Source: Sinorhizobium chiapasense (GTDB lineage Bacteria; Pseudomonadota; Alphaproteobacteria; Rhizobiales; Rhizobiaceae). Taken from it: DNA of 64,000 nt. The number at the start of each line of letters is the position of its first letter. Within the stretch, counting starts at the first letter, position 1. The notes under the pieces were generated by a model that searched no databases, was not told the DNA's origin, and saw only the letters and a program-made list of their open reading frames with translations. The translations under genes and the position numbers were made by a program. Location: NCBI RefSeq assembly GCF_036488675.1, contig NZ_CP133152.1, positions 248,001 through 312,000 on the forward strand, in the 5' to 3' direction. This document shows positions 43,068 through 52,083 of the stretch, in pieces.

Positions 43068-44917
43068 GGCATTCGTCCCGGTGCGTCCATTGCGCTCACG
43101 CTCTCGCCTTGCATCGCCAGGACACGCAACGCGTCAATGTCCGGGGAGGCAGGCGGTCTCGTCCACTCACCTGAAACGGCGGAGGTGTCGCGAACGGCCA
43201 AAACGGCACTGCGCAGAATGGTCTCGCCGGCCGCTATGGTGGCACGCAGCTGTGGCACCAGCGTCTTCGCGGCGATCAGGTTGGTGTTTGGCGGAGCCTT
43301 CTGAGCGAGACCCTCGCGCGCGACAGTCGAGCCCAGATCACAGATCCCGCTGAAATCCTCCGCGCCAATCACATGAGCCGCGCCGGGTGCCGAGGAAAGC
43401 GTGTCGGCCTCGAAGTCTCGTCGGGCGATGGCGAAGCCGCCCTCAGCTGCTTCGAGGCCCCTCGGTGTCGCGATCCGATGCACCCGCACATGCCAGGGCG
43501 CCGACGGCAGCAGCCAGGTTTCGACCACGACGTCCGGCCAGGGCGACCATCTGGAAAAGAGCACATTGCCGGTCAGACGGACCTCGTCATTGCTCTCGCG
43601 CACCCGGTAGTGAATCCCGTCGTCGCTGAAAGCGAGCATGGAATCGAAGGCGCCGCCGGTAAAAGCCCGTTCGTCGCTCTCGACGCTGAAGCCGTAGCGC
43701 GTCGAATAGGCGAATTTTGCATATTTCTCCGAGCCGAAGCGCATCTGCCGGTTTTCCTGGCCCGAGGAAAGTGCCACCACGTCGCCCTTGCAAGGCATCA
43801 TCACCATGCCCGGATGCCGAAGGGGGACGGTTTCGTCGAGCGGCGCCGGAGGCGTTTCCGGGGTCGTCCAGAACGGGTGGTCTTCGCCAACTGCGAGCGG
43901 CAGGAAGGCCTTGAACGCCCAATAGGGCGAACCCGCCGAATTGTAGTTTTCCGACATCAGGAGGTTCGGATAGCCGTAGCCGATCGACAGCACGCCGTCG
44001 CGGTGGGTTATCGGCTTGTCCGTCCACCATCTGAGGTGGCGCAGACAAAGTCCCTTGATCTCGCCCCAGGGCAGCGCCTCGAGATCGGCAAAGGCGAGCG
44101 CGGACCAGAAGCCCGCGCAGGCGAAACGGTAGGTGAGGCTGCGGCCGAAGGGGAGGGTTGCGCCGTCCTGCCCGAACCAGTGGCGGAAATCCTGCGCAAA
44201 GGCGATGGCCCGCTCGCGGTAGCGCTTGGCATAGTCGTCGTCGACGAACCGCGAATAGATCAGCGCGTAGAAGTGCATGGCAAAGGAGATGTAGTGGTCG
44301 ATGCGCCGGACATCGCCATCGCGATACCAGCCATCCGCAATGTAGAAGCCTTCGAGTTCGGTGAGATACTGCCTGGTCAGGCTGCGGTCGTATTCGATGC
44401 CGAGGCGATCGAGCGCGATGTCGACGAATATGCGGAAGAACTTCCAGTTGTTGTCGGCATAGTCGAACTGGCGGGCATGGATGAGATAGGCGACGAGGTT
44501 GTCTTTCGCCCGCGAGCTCAGCGGATCCCACAGCTTTTCCGGTACCAGGGCAAGAGCAAAACCCAGCGCGGCGAGTTCGACCATGCGCTGGTCGCGACCA
44601 TTGACCGCGCCCCAGTATTCCGGATGGTTCGGGTCGGTACCGTTGGCGATGCCGTCCGAATAACGGTCCCAGTGGGCGAAGTGGCCGCCGCCGGCGCTGA
44701 ACGGTGCGATCCCCCAAAGCGGCCTTGCGAAACCTTCGAGATCAGCGGCGGCGCGGTCGAAATGAGCGGCGGCGTCGTCGAGGCGAACGCGGGCGTTCCC
44801 TTCGGAAAAATATGGCAGCAGCGGGTTGAAGAGGTCGATCAGGGCGCGCTGCATGTCACTGCGCGTTGCCAGCGGATTGGGGCCAAGCGGATTGGCACTG
44901 GCAGGATCATAGGTCAT
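43064..44917 (-). CDS. DUF2264-domain protein, probable glycoside-active enzyme
   Basis: A 617-residue protein. The N-terminal two-thirds (about 1-400) is a DUF2264 alpha/alpha-barrel with repeated aromatic motifs (GRPLW-like ARPLWGIAPF near 63, YADNNWKFFRI near 155, YNSAGSPYWAFKAFLPLA near 330), followed by a beta-rich C-terminal domain. Related proteins are associated with oligosaccharide or uronoside degradation; the exact activity is unknown. No signal peptide, so cytoplasmic. Overlaps the dehydrogenase gene (ATGA). Confidence 0.82.
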   Translation of the reverse strand: MTYDPASANPLGPNPLATRSDMQRALIDLFNPLLPYFSEGNARVRLDDAAAHFDRAAADLEGFARPLWGIAPFSAGGGHFAHWDRYSDGIANGTDPNHPEYWGAVNGRDQRMVELAALGFALALVPEKLWDPLSSRAKDNLVAYLIHARQFDYADNNWKFFRIFVDIALDRLGIEYDRSLTRQYLTELEGFYIADGWYRDGDVRRIDHYISFAMHFYALIYSRFVDDDYAKRYRERAIAFAQDFRHWFGQDGATLPFGRSLTYRFACAGFWSALAFADLEALPWGEIKGLCLRHLRWWTDKPITHRDGVLSIGYGYPNLLMSENYNSAGSPYWAFKAFLPLAVGEDHPFWTTPETPPAPLDETVPLRHPGMVMMPCKGDVVALSSGQENRQMRFGSEKYAKFAYSTRYGFSVESDERAFTGGAFDSMLAFSDDGIHYRVRESNDEVRLTGNVLFSRWSPWPDVVVETWLLPSAPWHVRVHRIATPRGLEAAEGGFAIARRDFEADTLSSAPGAAHVIGAEDFSGICDLGSTVAREGLAQKAPPNTNLIAAKTLVPQLRATIAAGETILRSAVLAVRDTSAVSGEWTRPPASPDIDALRVLAMQGESVSAMDAPGRMP

Positions 44918-45939
44918 GAGCGCTGTCCTTCGTCAAGCGTGCCGCCATGGACCGGGATGACGGCGTGAGACACGTGCCGGGCGGGAGCTTCCGGGTGACG
45001 GAAGCGGTAATGCATCATGCCGATCGCCTCGCGGCCGAGGGCCACGCGATCGACGCGCATCGTCGCGAGCCGTGGACTGGCCATCTCGGCGCAGGGCAGG
45101 TCATCGAAGCCGACGATGGCGAAATCCCTGGGTACCTTGAGGCCGATCTCGGTCACCGCTTCGAGGACGCCTACGGCGACAAAGTCGTTCATGCAAAAGG
45201 CGGCCGAGAAGCCGGGGTGCTCCTTGAGTGCGGCGAGTGTCGCCGCATGCGCCTCGACGCTCGCATTGGTCTCGAACGGCAAGCGGATCACGCGCGCCTC
45301 GCCTCCAACCGAAGCGACTGCCGTTTCGAAGCCGCGTATGCGTTCGCGGATCGTCTGCCGATGTGATCCGGTCAGGTGGAGGATGCGGCGGTGGCCGGCG
45401 TCGATGAGCCGCTGCGTCGCGGCGTAGGCGCCGAAGAAGTTCGACGGCGAGACTCCGTCGAAGCGCAGTTGAGGGCTTGTGCCGTTGACGAGTATCACGG
45501 GCGTGCGGCTTTCGATCAGCCACGCGCCGAGCGCGTCACCGGGGTCGATGCCGACCAGAAACAGCCCTTGCGCGCCGACGGACTCCATCAGATTCCGGAC
45601 TGTCTCGGGCGTCGCCTTCGCCTCGCTGATGAGGCGGATGTCGAAGGGGATGCCCTGCAGGGCTGCCTCGGAGCGCAAGCCCTCGACAATTCCCTCGTAG
45701 AAAATGCTCAGAACCCCCGTGACGCCGTTGCTCGCAATCAGTGCCAAGGTCCCGGGGGTCGTCTTCGCGCCGGCCTTCAGCGGATAGCCGAGATCATTGG
45801 CGACCTTCAGAATCTGTTGGCGGACGTCTTCGCTAATACCGGGTTCGTTCGCAAGAACGCGCGAGACGGTGGAAACGGAAACCCCGGCACGGGCGGCGAT
45901 GTCGGATTGGCGGAATCGTCTTGTGGGTGCGTCATTCAT
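44914..45939 (-). CDS. LacI-family transcriptional regulator
   Basis: 341 residues with the N-terminal LacI helix-turn-helix (about 10-55; QSDIAARAGVSVSTVSRVLA) and a periplasmic-binding-like effector domain (62-335; ending GFDDLPCAEMASPRLATMRV). It overlaps the DUF2264 gene (ATGA) and so probably autoregulates its operon, and also the divergent sugar-binding-protein gene, through TTGCAA sites in the shared gap. A much longer open frame upstream is ignored because similarity begins here. Confidence 0.9.
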   Translation of the reverse strand: MNDAPTRRFRQSDIAARAGVSVSTVSRVLANEPGISEDVRQQILKVANDLGYPLKAGAKTTPGTLALIASNGVTGVLSIFYEGIVEGLRSEAALQGIPFDIRLISEAKATPETVRNLMESVGAQGLFLVGIDPGDALGAWLIESRTPVILVNGTSPQLRFDGVSPSNFFGAYAATQRLIDAGHRRILHLTGSHRQTIRERIRGFETAVASVGGEARVIRLPFETNASVEAHAATLAALKEHPGFSAAFCMNDFVAVGVLEAVTEIGLKVPRDFAIVGFDDLPCAEMASPRLATMRVDRVALGREAIGMMHYRFRHPEAPARHVSHAVIPVHGGTLDEGQRS

Positions 45940-45968
45940 GTTGCAAATGTTACGCAAATCATGAAAAT

Positions 45969-45997
45969 TTGCAAGACATAAACAATTTCTTGCAAGA
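45969..45997. promoter_or_regulatory. Candidate LacI-type operators (TTGCAAGA, two copies)
   Basis: TTGCAAGA occurs at 45969-45976 and 45990-45997, 21 bp (two helical turns) apart; the second lies inside a perfect TCTTGCAAGA palindrome. Further TTGCAA/GCAA halves flank both. The location between divergent starts fits LacI control. Confidence 0.5.
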
Positions 45998-46086
45998 TGT
46001 TGATTTTTGCATAATGTTGTTGCCGAACTTTGGTCCGCCGGACGCTGGAGGAGAGCGTGAGGCAGATAACGAGAGGGAGGACTGGC

Positions 46087-47373
46087 ATGCGACTCAATCG
46101 GCGCACATTCATGCTCGGCGCAGCAGGTGCGACTGCTGGCATTGCACTCGGCCCCGGTGGCCTGCGGCCGACCTTTGCGGCAGAAGATGTACATCTGCGC
46201 GCCATGTGGTGGGGCTCCAACGATCGCTCGAAGCGAACATTGAGCGTTGCCAAGCTCTTCCAGGAGAAGAATCCCGGCATCGCCGTTGTCGGCGAGAGCC
46301 TCAGCGGTGACGGCTACTGGACAAAGCTCGCGACGCAGATGGCCGGTCGCTCCATCGCCGACGTCTTCCAGCTCGAGCCCAATACGATTTCGGACTACTC
46401 GAAACGCGGCGCCTGCCTCGCCCTCGATCCATTCATCGCTTCGGTGCTGGATGTGAAAGGTTTCGGCGAGGACGTGCTGAAACTGACCACCGTGGACGGC
46501 AAGCTCTGGGGTATTGGCCTCGGCCTCAACTCCTTCGCACTGTTTTACGATGCCGATGCCTTCGCAAAGGCGGGCATCACCCCTCCGGGGCTTGACACGA
46601 CCTGGTCGGAATACGCCGACATCGCGATCGAGATGGCGAAGGCCACCGGCAAGGGCGGTGGGCCGTATGCAGCTCGCTACACCTATGTCTTCGACGCCTG
46701 GCTCAGGCAACGCGGCAGCAGTCTTTTCAATGAAAGCGGATTAGGCTTTGGCGTCGAAGAGGCCAAGGAGTGGTATGCCTACTGGGAGGACCTGCGCAAG
46801 CGAGGCGGTACCGTGGGAGCCGACATCCAGACGCTCGACCAGAATACGATCGACACCAACTGCCTGGCGCTCGGCTATTCGGCGATCGGCATGGCCTATT
46901 CGAACCAGATGATCGGCTATCAGCTCATCATGAAGAGCAAGCTTGGCATCGGCATGCTGCCGCGAGGCGAGAAGGGCGGCCCCTCCGGCCACTATTATCG
47001 CCCTGCGCTGATCTGGAGCGTCGGCGCCACCACCGAACATGGCGAGGAAGCCGCCAGGTTCATCAGTTTCTTCGTCAACGACGTGGAGGCCGGCAAGATC
47101 CTCGGGGTCGAGCGCGGTGTGCCGATGTCGCCGACAGTTCGCGAAGCAATACTGCCACAGCTCAACCCGACGGAAGCGGAAACGGTGAAATACATCAACG
47201 CGCTGAAGGACCAGGTCGGCAGCTATCCGCCCCCGGCACCGCTTGGAGCAACCGAGTTCGACCATCGCGTCTTTCGCCCGATTGCCGACGAGCTCGCCTT
47301 TGAGCGCATATCGATCGCGGATGCCGCCGAGCGTTTGGTCAGCGAGGGAAAATCGACCGTTCGGGCCGGCTGA
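46087..47373 (+). CDS. Sugar ABC transporter substrate-binding protein (orphan)
   Basis: 428 residues. A Tat-type signal (RLNRRTFMLGAAGA) precedes a family-1 extracellular solute-binding domain (MWWGSNDRSKR near 40; ALGYSAIGMAYSNQMIGYQ near 265). It is divergent from the LacI regulator and ends at a strong terminator without any permease gene, so it must borrow a transporter. It is a clear paralogue of the binding protein at 61578-62864 (same length, shared KILGVERGVP and ADIQ-LDQ blocks). GGGAGG ribosome site. Confidence 0.88.
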   Translation: MRLNRRTFMLGAAGATAGIALGPGGLRPTFAAEDVHLRAMWWGSNDRSKRTLSVAKLFQEKNPGIAVVGESLSGDGYWTKLATQMAGRSIADVFQLEPNTISDYSKRGACLALDPFIASVLDVKGFGEDVLKLTTVDGKLWGIGLGLNSFALFYDADAFAKAGITPPGLDTTWSEYADIAIEMAKATGKGGGPYAARYTYVFDAWLRQRGSSLFNESGLGFGVEEAKEWYAYWEDLRKRGGTVGADIQTLDQNTIDTNCLALGYSAIGMAYSNQMIGYQLIMKSKLGIGMLPRGEKGGPSGHYYRPALIWSVGATTEHGEEAARFISFFVNDVEAGKILGVERGVPMSPTVREAILPQLNPTEAETVKYINALKDQVGSYPPPAPLGATEFDHRVFRPIADELAFERISIADAAERLVSEGKSTVRAG

Positions 47374-47401
47374 CCGCCGAACGCAATCGTGCCAAATGGA
47401 C

Positions 47402-47445
47402 CCGAGGCTCGACGGATCATTGCCGTCGAGCCTCGGCCCACTTTT
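47402..47445 (+). terminator. Strong intrinsic terminator after the binding-protein gene
   Basis: CCGAGGCTCGACGG and CCGTCGAGCCTCGG form a perfect 14-bp stem with a 7-nt loop, followed by CCCACTTTT. Confidence 0.78.
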
Positions 47446-47634
47446 GATTGGGTGTCACGGTAAGAAGGCCGTTGAGCGCAAGCCGATGGAGCGCAGGGGT
47501 TCGATGCACGCCCAACGCGGCAAATCTATAGCGAAAACCGCTCTCATTGGATCGTCGCGCTCATCGCAGCGTACATCTCCGAGTCGGTCGGCGTGGCAGA
47601 GGGGGGTATTTACGCAGCCCGATCGGATCTGGCG

Positions 47635-48426
47635 CTAATCCCCGGTCTGGGTCTTGACCGTCGCGAGGCGGCCGCCCTGGTACTTGCTGACTTCCACGGG
47701 TCCATGCTCGCGCCGCTCGATTGCCTGGCGAAAAGGCTCGCTGCTGTCCATCGGCTGCCAGCCGAGGAAATCGGCGTGCGCGTTCGACCACCAGGCATCC
47801 CGGTTCGCCGAGGCGCCGTACAGCACCAGATAGCCGATGGCCGGAGCCTCGAGAAGACTGCGCACCAGCGACAGGAAATCACGCGGGCTCAGCCAGGTGG
47901 AAAGCATGCGCCGGTCCTTCGGCTCCGGGAAGCAACTGCCTATTCTGAGACAGGCTGTTTCCATGCCGTATTTGTCGAAGTGGAGCCGGGCGAGGTCCTC
48001 GCCGAAGCACTTGCTGACACCGTAAAGACTGTCCGGCCGACGCGGCGAGGTGTGGTCGAGCGTCTCGCCGATGCGATGAAATCCGGTCACATGGTTGGTG
48101 CTCGCGAAGATGATACGCCTGACCCCCGCTTTTCGCGCCGCCTCGTAAAGATTGTAGGTGCCGAGGATGTTGGCCTGAAGCAGTCCGTCGAAGTCGGCCT
48201 CGACGGAGATCGCGCCAAGGTGCAGGATCGTATCGCAGTCGCGTGTGAGATCACCGACGGCCTGCCGGTCGGCGAGGTCGCACCGGACCACTTCCTCGCC
48301 GTCCTCGGCCGGGGCAAGAGCGGCAATATCCGAGAGGCGCAGGACCTTTGCACAACCTTTCAAGCCGTGCCGGACATGGCGACCCAAGGCACCTCCCGCT
48401 CCCGTCACCAGCAGCCGCGTCGTCAT
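47635..48426 (-). CDS. udh: Uronate dehydrogenase
   Basis: A 263-residue NAD-dependent extended SDR. TGAGGALG (about 8-15), the ILHLGAISVEADF segment, catalytic serine in FASTNHVTGF and the LYGVSKCFGEDLARLHFDKYG block (about 136-156; YxxxK) closely resemble Agrobacterium uronate dehydrogenase, which oxidises D-galacturonate/D-glucuronate to aldaro-lactones. Next to a sugar-acid dehydratase, an aldolase-type protein and a lactonase, supporting that role. Starts 14 bp after the dehydratase stop. Confidence 0.85.
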   Translation of the reverse strand: MTTRLLVTGAGGALGRHVRHGLKGCAKVLRLSDIAALAPAEDGEEVVRCDLADRQAVGDLTRDCDTILHLGAISVEADFDGLLQANILGTYNLYEAARKAGVRRIIFASTNHVTGFHRIGETLDHTSPRRPDSLYGVSKCFGEDLARLHFDKYGMETACLRIGSCFPEPKDRRMLSTWLSPRDFLSLVRSLLEAPAIGYLVLYGASANRDAWWSNAHADFLGWQPMDSSEPFRQAIERREHGPVEVSKYQGGRLATVKTQTGD

Positions 48427-48439
48427 CGTCCCACCTGTG

Positions 48440-50164
48440 TCAATGAATGTCCGGTTCGGGCAGCCTATGGGGCGATTGCAGGAAGGTGAAGTCGCAGCCT
48501 TCAGGGGCCTGCTGGATATGCTCTGCATGCATCTTCAGAAAGCCTCTCGAATAATCGCGCTCCGGCGGTCGCCACTCGGAAAGCCGGTGCTCGATTTCTT
48601 TTGCATCGACCTCCAGCGTGAGCGCGCGCTCGGCGACATCGAGGGTGATGATGTCGCCATTGCGAACCGCCGCCAGCGGCCCGCCGACGTAGGACTCCGG
48701 CGCGACGTGCAGGACGCAGGCGCCGTAGCTCGTGCCGCTCATGCGGGCGTCCGAAATGCGCACCATGTCGCGCACGCCTTGCTTCAACAGCTTTTTCGGG
48801 ATGGGCAGCATTCCCCATTCCGGCATGCCCGGCCCGCCGACGGGACCGGCGTTGCGCAGGACGAGGACCGTGTCGGCGGTAACATCGAGTTCCTCGTCGT
48901 TCACCGCCTTCATCATCGCGTCGTAATCGTCGAAGACGAGGGCAGGCCCGCGATGCTTGAGAAGGGAAGGGTCGGCCGCGGCAGGCTTCATGACGCAGCC
49001 CTGCGGCGCGAGGTTTCCTTTCAGGATCGCCGTGCCGCCGCGCGCGGCAACGGGGTTATCGAGCGGTCGGATCACGTCCGGCAGATGAACCTCGACATCG
49101 CGGATCGCCTCGCCGATGCTGCCGATGACGTTGCGCTCTTCGAGATGCAGCAAGGGCTCCAGTTGCTTCCACAACGCCGGCAGCCCGCCGGCATAATAAA
49201 AGTCCTCCATCAGGAATTCGCCGGTCGGGCGGATGTTGCAGAGGACCGGCACCTTTTCCGACATGCGATCGAAATCGTCCAAGGTCAGCTCGACGCCGCA
49301 TCGCCGCGCCATGGCGATCAGATGAATCATCGCATTGGTTGAGCCGGCCATCGCCATATGCACTGTCAATGCGTTTTCAAACGCCTTTGCTGACAGGATG
49401 TCCGAAGGCTTCAGGTCCTCGAAGACCATCTCGACGATGCGCGCACCGGAAAGCGCTGCCATGCGCGAATGGCCGGCGTCGGCGGCCGGAATGGCCGAGG
49501 CACCTGGCAGTGACAGACCAAGCGTGTCGGCAAGCGCCGTCATCGTCGAGGCGGTGCCCATGGTCATGCAGGTGCCGAAGGAACGGGCGATGCCGCGCTC
49601 CATGACGCCCCATTCGTGCTCGGTGATCCGTCCTGCCTCTTTCTCCGCCCAGTATTTCCAGACATCGGAGCCCGAACCCAAAGCCTGGCCGCGGTAATTG
49701 CCGCGCAGCATCGGCCCCGCCGGCACGAAGATCGTCGGAAGATCGACCTGGATCGCGCCCATGATCGTCGCCGGCGTGGTCTTGTCGCAACCGGCAAGCA
49801 GCACGACGCCGTCGACCGGGTGCGAGCGGATAAGTTCCTCCACCTCCATCGCGAGGAAGTTGCGGTAAAGCATCGTCGTCGGCTTGACGTAGGTTTCCGC
49901 CAGCGACATCGCCGGCAGCTCGATCGGAAAGCCGCCGGCCTGCCAAACCCCGCGTTTCACCTCTTCGGCGCGGGTGCGCAGATGCGCATGGCACGGATTG
50001 ATGTCGCTCCAGGTGTTGATGATCGCGACGACCGGCTTGCCGGCGATTTCCGCATTGTCATAGCCCATCTGGTAAAGCCGGGACCTGTGGCCGAACGAGC
50101 GCAGGTCCTTGACGCCGAACCAGCGAAAGCTTCGAAATTCCTCCGGTTTCTTGCGTCTCGTCAT
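48440..50164 (-). CDS. IlvD/Edd-family sugar-acid dehydratase
   Basis: 574 residues, an iron-sulfur dehydratase. Cluster cysteines fit NPCHAH (about 57), LAGCDKTTP (about 126) and FGTCMTMGT (about 197). The overall sequence is nearer to L-arabonate/D-xylonate dehydratase than to IlvD, which acts in branched-chain amino-acid synthesis. In this neighbourhood an aldonate or aldarate is the likely substrate. First gene of the udh operon, divergent from a FadR-type regulator across a palindrome. GGAGGTGACCG precedes the ATG. Confidence 0.85.
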   Translation of the reverse strand: MTRRKKPEEFRSFRWFGVKDLRSFGHRSRLYQMGYDNAEIAGKPVVAIINTWSDINPCHAHLRTRAEEVKRGVWQAGGFPIELPAMSLAETYVKPTTMLYRNFLAMEVEELIRSHPVDGVVLLAGCDKTTPATIMGAIQVDLPTIFVPAGPMLRGNYRGQALGSGSDVWKYWAEKEAGRITEHEWGVMERGIARSFGTCMTMGTASTMTALADTLGLSLPGASAIPAADAGHSRMAALSGARIVEMVFEDLKPSDILSAKAFENALTVHMAMAGSTNAMIHLIAMARRCGVELTLDDFDRMSEKVPVLCNIRPTGEFLMEDFYYAGGLPALWKQLEPLLHLEERNVIGSIGEAIRDVEVHLPDVIRPLDNPVAARGGTAILKGNLAPQGCVMKPAAADPSLLKHRGPALVFDDYDAMMKAVNDEELDVTADTVLVLRNAGPVGGPGMPEWGMLPIPKKLLKQGVRDMVRISDARMSGTSYGACVLHVAPESYVGGPLAAVRNGDIITLDVAERALTLEVDAKEIEHRLSEWRPPERDYSRGFLKMHAEHIQQAPEGCDFTFLQSPHRLPEPDIH

Positions 50165-50203
50165 CGGTCACCTCCTTTGCATTCCCGGGCGGGTCGGCTA
50201 GAT

Positions 50204-50215
50204 TGAACCTGTTCA
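50204..50215. promoter_or_regulatory. Candidate GntR/FadR operator palindrome
   Basis: TGAACCTGTTCA, a perfect 12-bp palindrome between the divergent dehydratase and regulator starts. Confidence 0.5.
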
Positions 50216-50241
50216 GAAAAATGACAGGTGAAGGCGGACCA

Positions 50242-50964
50242 TTGAACGACGTGATGTTGAAACTGAAACCGGCGCGGCGAGAGCGGCTCGCCGATGTTCT
50301 CTACGGCCAGATCCTTGAGCAGATCGCGAGCGGCCAGATGGCCGAGGGGGCGAAATTGCCGTCGGAAGCCCGGATCTGCCGCGACTTCCAGGTTTCGAGG
50401 CCGGTCGTTCGCGAGGCGCTGATGCGGCTGCAGGCGGACGGCCTGGTGGTTTCGCGGCAGGGCATCGGCACCTTCGTCAAGTCGCGCCCGTCCAACAAGC
50501 TGACCGATTTTGCGGCGTCGGCGGAGATCGCCAGCTATCTCAAGGCCTTCGAACCGCGGCTCGCGCTCGAGACGGAGTGCGCGGGACTGGCCGCGATGCG
50601 CCGAACCAAGGCTCAGCTCAACCAGATCGGAGAAGCGCTGGCGGCGCTGGAAGGCGCCTTTGCCCGTGGCGAGACCGGATGGGAAGAGGACTTCGCCTTC
50701 CATCTTGCCGTTGCCGCGGCCGCGGGCAATGAGCTTTTCCCGCGCCTCCTGGAAGAGCTTGGCGATATTCTGCGCGGCTCGATGCGCATGGCGCTCAGCC
50801 TGACGCGCCAGGGTTCGGAGGACCGGCGGCGCCGCGTTCTCGAAGAGCACCGCAAGATATTCACCGCGATTTCCGGCCAGAATCGCGAGCTCGCACGTCT
50901 TTACATGCGCTACCACCTGACGGAATCGCGGGCCCGCATCACCGGATCCCATAGCGACCAGTGA
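50242..50964 (+). CDS. GntR-family (FadR/FCD) transcriptional regulator
   Basis: About 240 residues: N-terminal winged helix (about 12-75; LPSEARICRDFQVSRPVVRE) and an all-helical FCD ligand-binding domain (about 100-230) with candidate metal ligands (FAFHLAVAAAAGN, EEHRKIF). FCD regulators typically respond to sugar acids. The start is uncertain: TTG at 50242 (after AAGGCGG) or ATG at 50221. Divergent from the dehydratase-udh genes and convergent with the aldolase-like gene. Confidence 0.85.
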   Translation: MNDVMLKLKPARRERLADVLYGQILEQIASGQMAEGAKLPSEARICRDFQVSRPVVREALMRLQADGLVVSRQGIGTFVKSRPSNKLTDFAASAEIASYLKAFEPRLALETECAGLAAMRRTKAQLNQIGEALAALEGAFARGETGWEEDFAFHLAVAAAAGNELFPRLLEELGDILRGSMRMALSLTRQGSEDRRRRVLEEHRKIFTAISGQNRELARLYMRYHLTESRARITGSHSDQ

Positions 50965-50974
50965 CGGTGACATG

Positions 50975-51931
50975 TCAGGCGCTCGCCGATAGCGGCCGGG
51001 CGCCGCTCACCACGGCTTCGCTCTTCGCCTTCAGCTTGCGCGCGGCCGAGGTGATGGCGTCGATCTGTCCGGCATTGTCGAGATTCGACAGGAATTCGCC
51101 GATCGGGCCGGTGTCGCAGATGCCGGCGAGCCTGACCGCTTCATGCAGGACGCGGATGGGCGAATGCGCATCGCGCAGATCCTCGAGCGGTAGGAAGCTT
51201 TCGCGAAGCGTCCTTGCCGCAGCGAACTCACCGGATTGGCACGCCTTCAGGATCGCGGTTGAGAGATGCGGAGCAATGCACACCGAGCCGGAGGTGAAGG
51301 CGGTGAGGCCCATCTCGACGTGATCGATTGCCGGACGCTCGCCAATACCGCTGACGATCCGCTCGCCCGAGCCGACCGCATCGAGAATGGCGGAGAGATA
51401 GGCGTCGCTTTTCGGGTCGGGCCGCACGACCGCGTATTTCAAGGCCGAGATCGCGCCATCGCGGAAGAGACGCGCGACATCGCCGGCATCGAGGAAGCCG
51501 TCATTCTTGATGTAGGCGATCAATGGTCGACCGGCTGCATCCGCCAGCTTGGAAAATCCCGAGACGAGCCCTGCCGAAGTCGCGGGGAAGGCGAGCGGGA
51601 GCACCATGGCGGTCGGAAAGCTCCGCCCGCGCAGGATCATCGCCTGGTCCATCGCCTTGCCGAAATCCGCGCCGATCGAGGGGATCATCCAGCCTTCCGC
51701 TGGGGCGATGTCCTCGAGCATGTCGAGAAGGCTGCCGAACCCCGCGACGCCGAAATTGTAGAGATTGGCGTTGCCGCCATAGAGATAAGTGGTCACCCCT
51801 CCCGAGAGCAGCCAATCGACCATCTTGCGATTTTCCGTCTTGCTCGGTTCGCCATTCACATGGCGCGCCAGCGGCGGCACGGAAAGGACGGAAGACCTGA
51901 GATCGGCCAACTCTACCGGAGTCGTTTTCAT
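50975..51931 (-). CDS. DHDPS/NAL-family aldolase or dehydratase
   Basis: A 318-residue class I aldolase-fold protein. The Schiff-base lysine is probably the one in SALKYAVVRPD (about 166), and GGVTTYLYGGNANLYNF (about 44-60) replaces the usual GTTGE loop, so substrate use may be unusual. In the uronate context it may process a 2-keto-3-deoxy sugar acid, as in 5-dehydro-4-deoxyglucarate dehydratase or KDG aldolase; this is inferred. GGAGATTTCC precedes the ATG. Confidence 0.78.
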   Translation of the reverse strand: MKTTPVELADLRSSVLSVPPLARHVNGEPSKTENRKMVDWLLSGGVTTYLYGGNANLYNFGVAGFGSLLDMLEDIAPAEGWMIPSIGADFGKAMDQAMILRGRSFPTAMVLPLAFPATSAGLVSGFSKLADAAGRPLIAYIKNDGFLDAGDVARLFRDGAISALKYAVVRPDPKSDAYLSAILDAVGSGERIVSGIGERPAIDHVEMGLTAFTSGSVCIAPHLSTAILKACQSGEFAAARTLRESFLPLEDLRDAHSPIRVLHEAVRLAGICDTGPIGEFLSNLDNAGQIDAITSAARKLKAKSEAVVSGARPLSASA

Positions 51932-52083
51932 GGAAATCTCCTTGCCAAGTTCCCTGTATTTTTAATTTACAAGTTGAGGAAGGGCAATAGCAATGTTAGA
52001 GAAAACGTCAGCCGATAAGTGCCTAAAAATCCCGCGGTTTGCGAAGGACGCTTGTTCTCTCTCCGAACGGCGGCTGTCAGACG

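Noticed and set aside
43373-44968. 531-codon plus-strand frame
   Set aside because: Antisense to the DUF2264 gene; shadow composition.
45940-46710. Upstream extension of the LacI regulator
   Set aside because: It would run through the divergent promoter region and the start of the binding-protein gene; LacI similarity begins at 45939.
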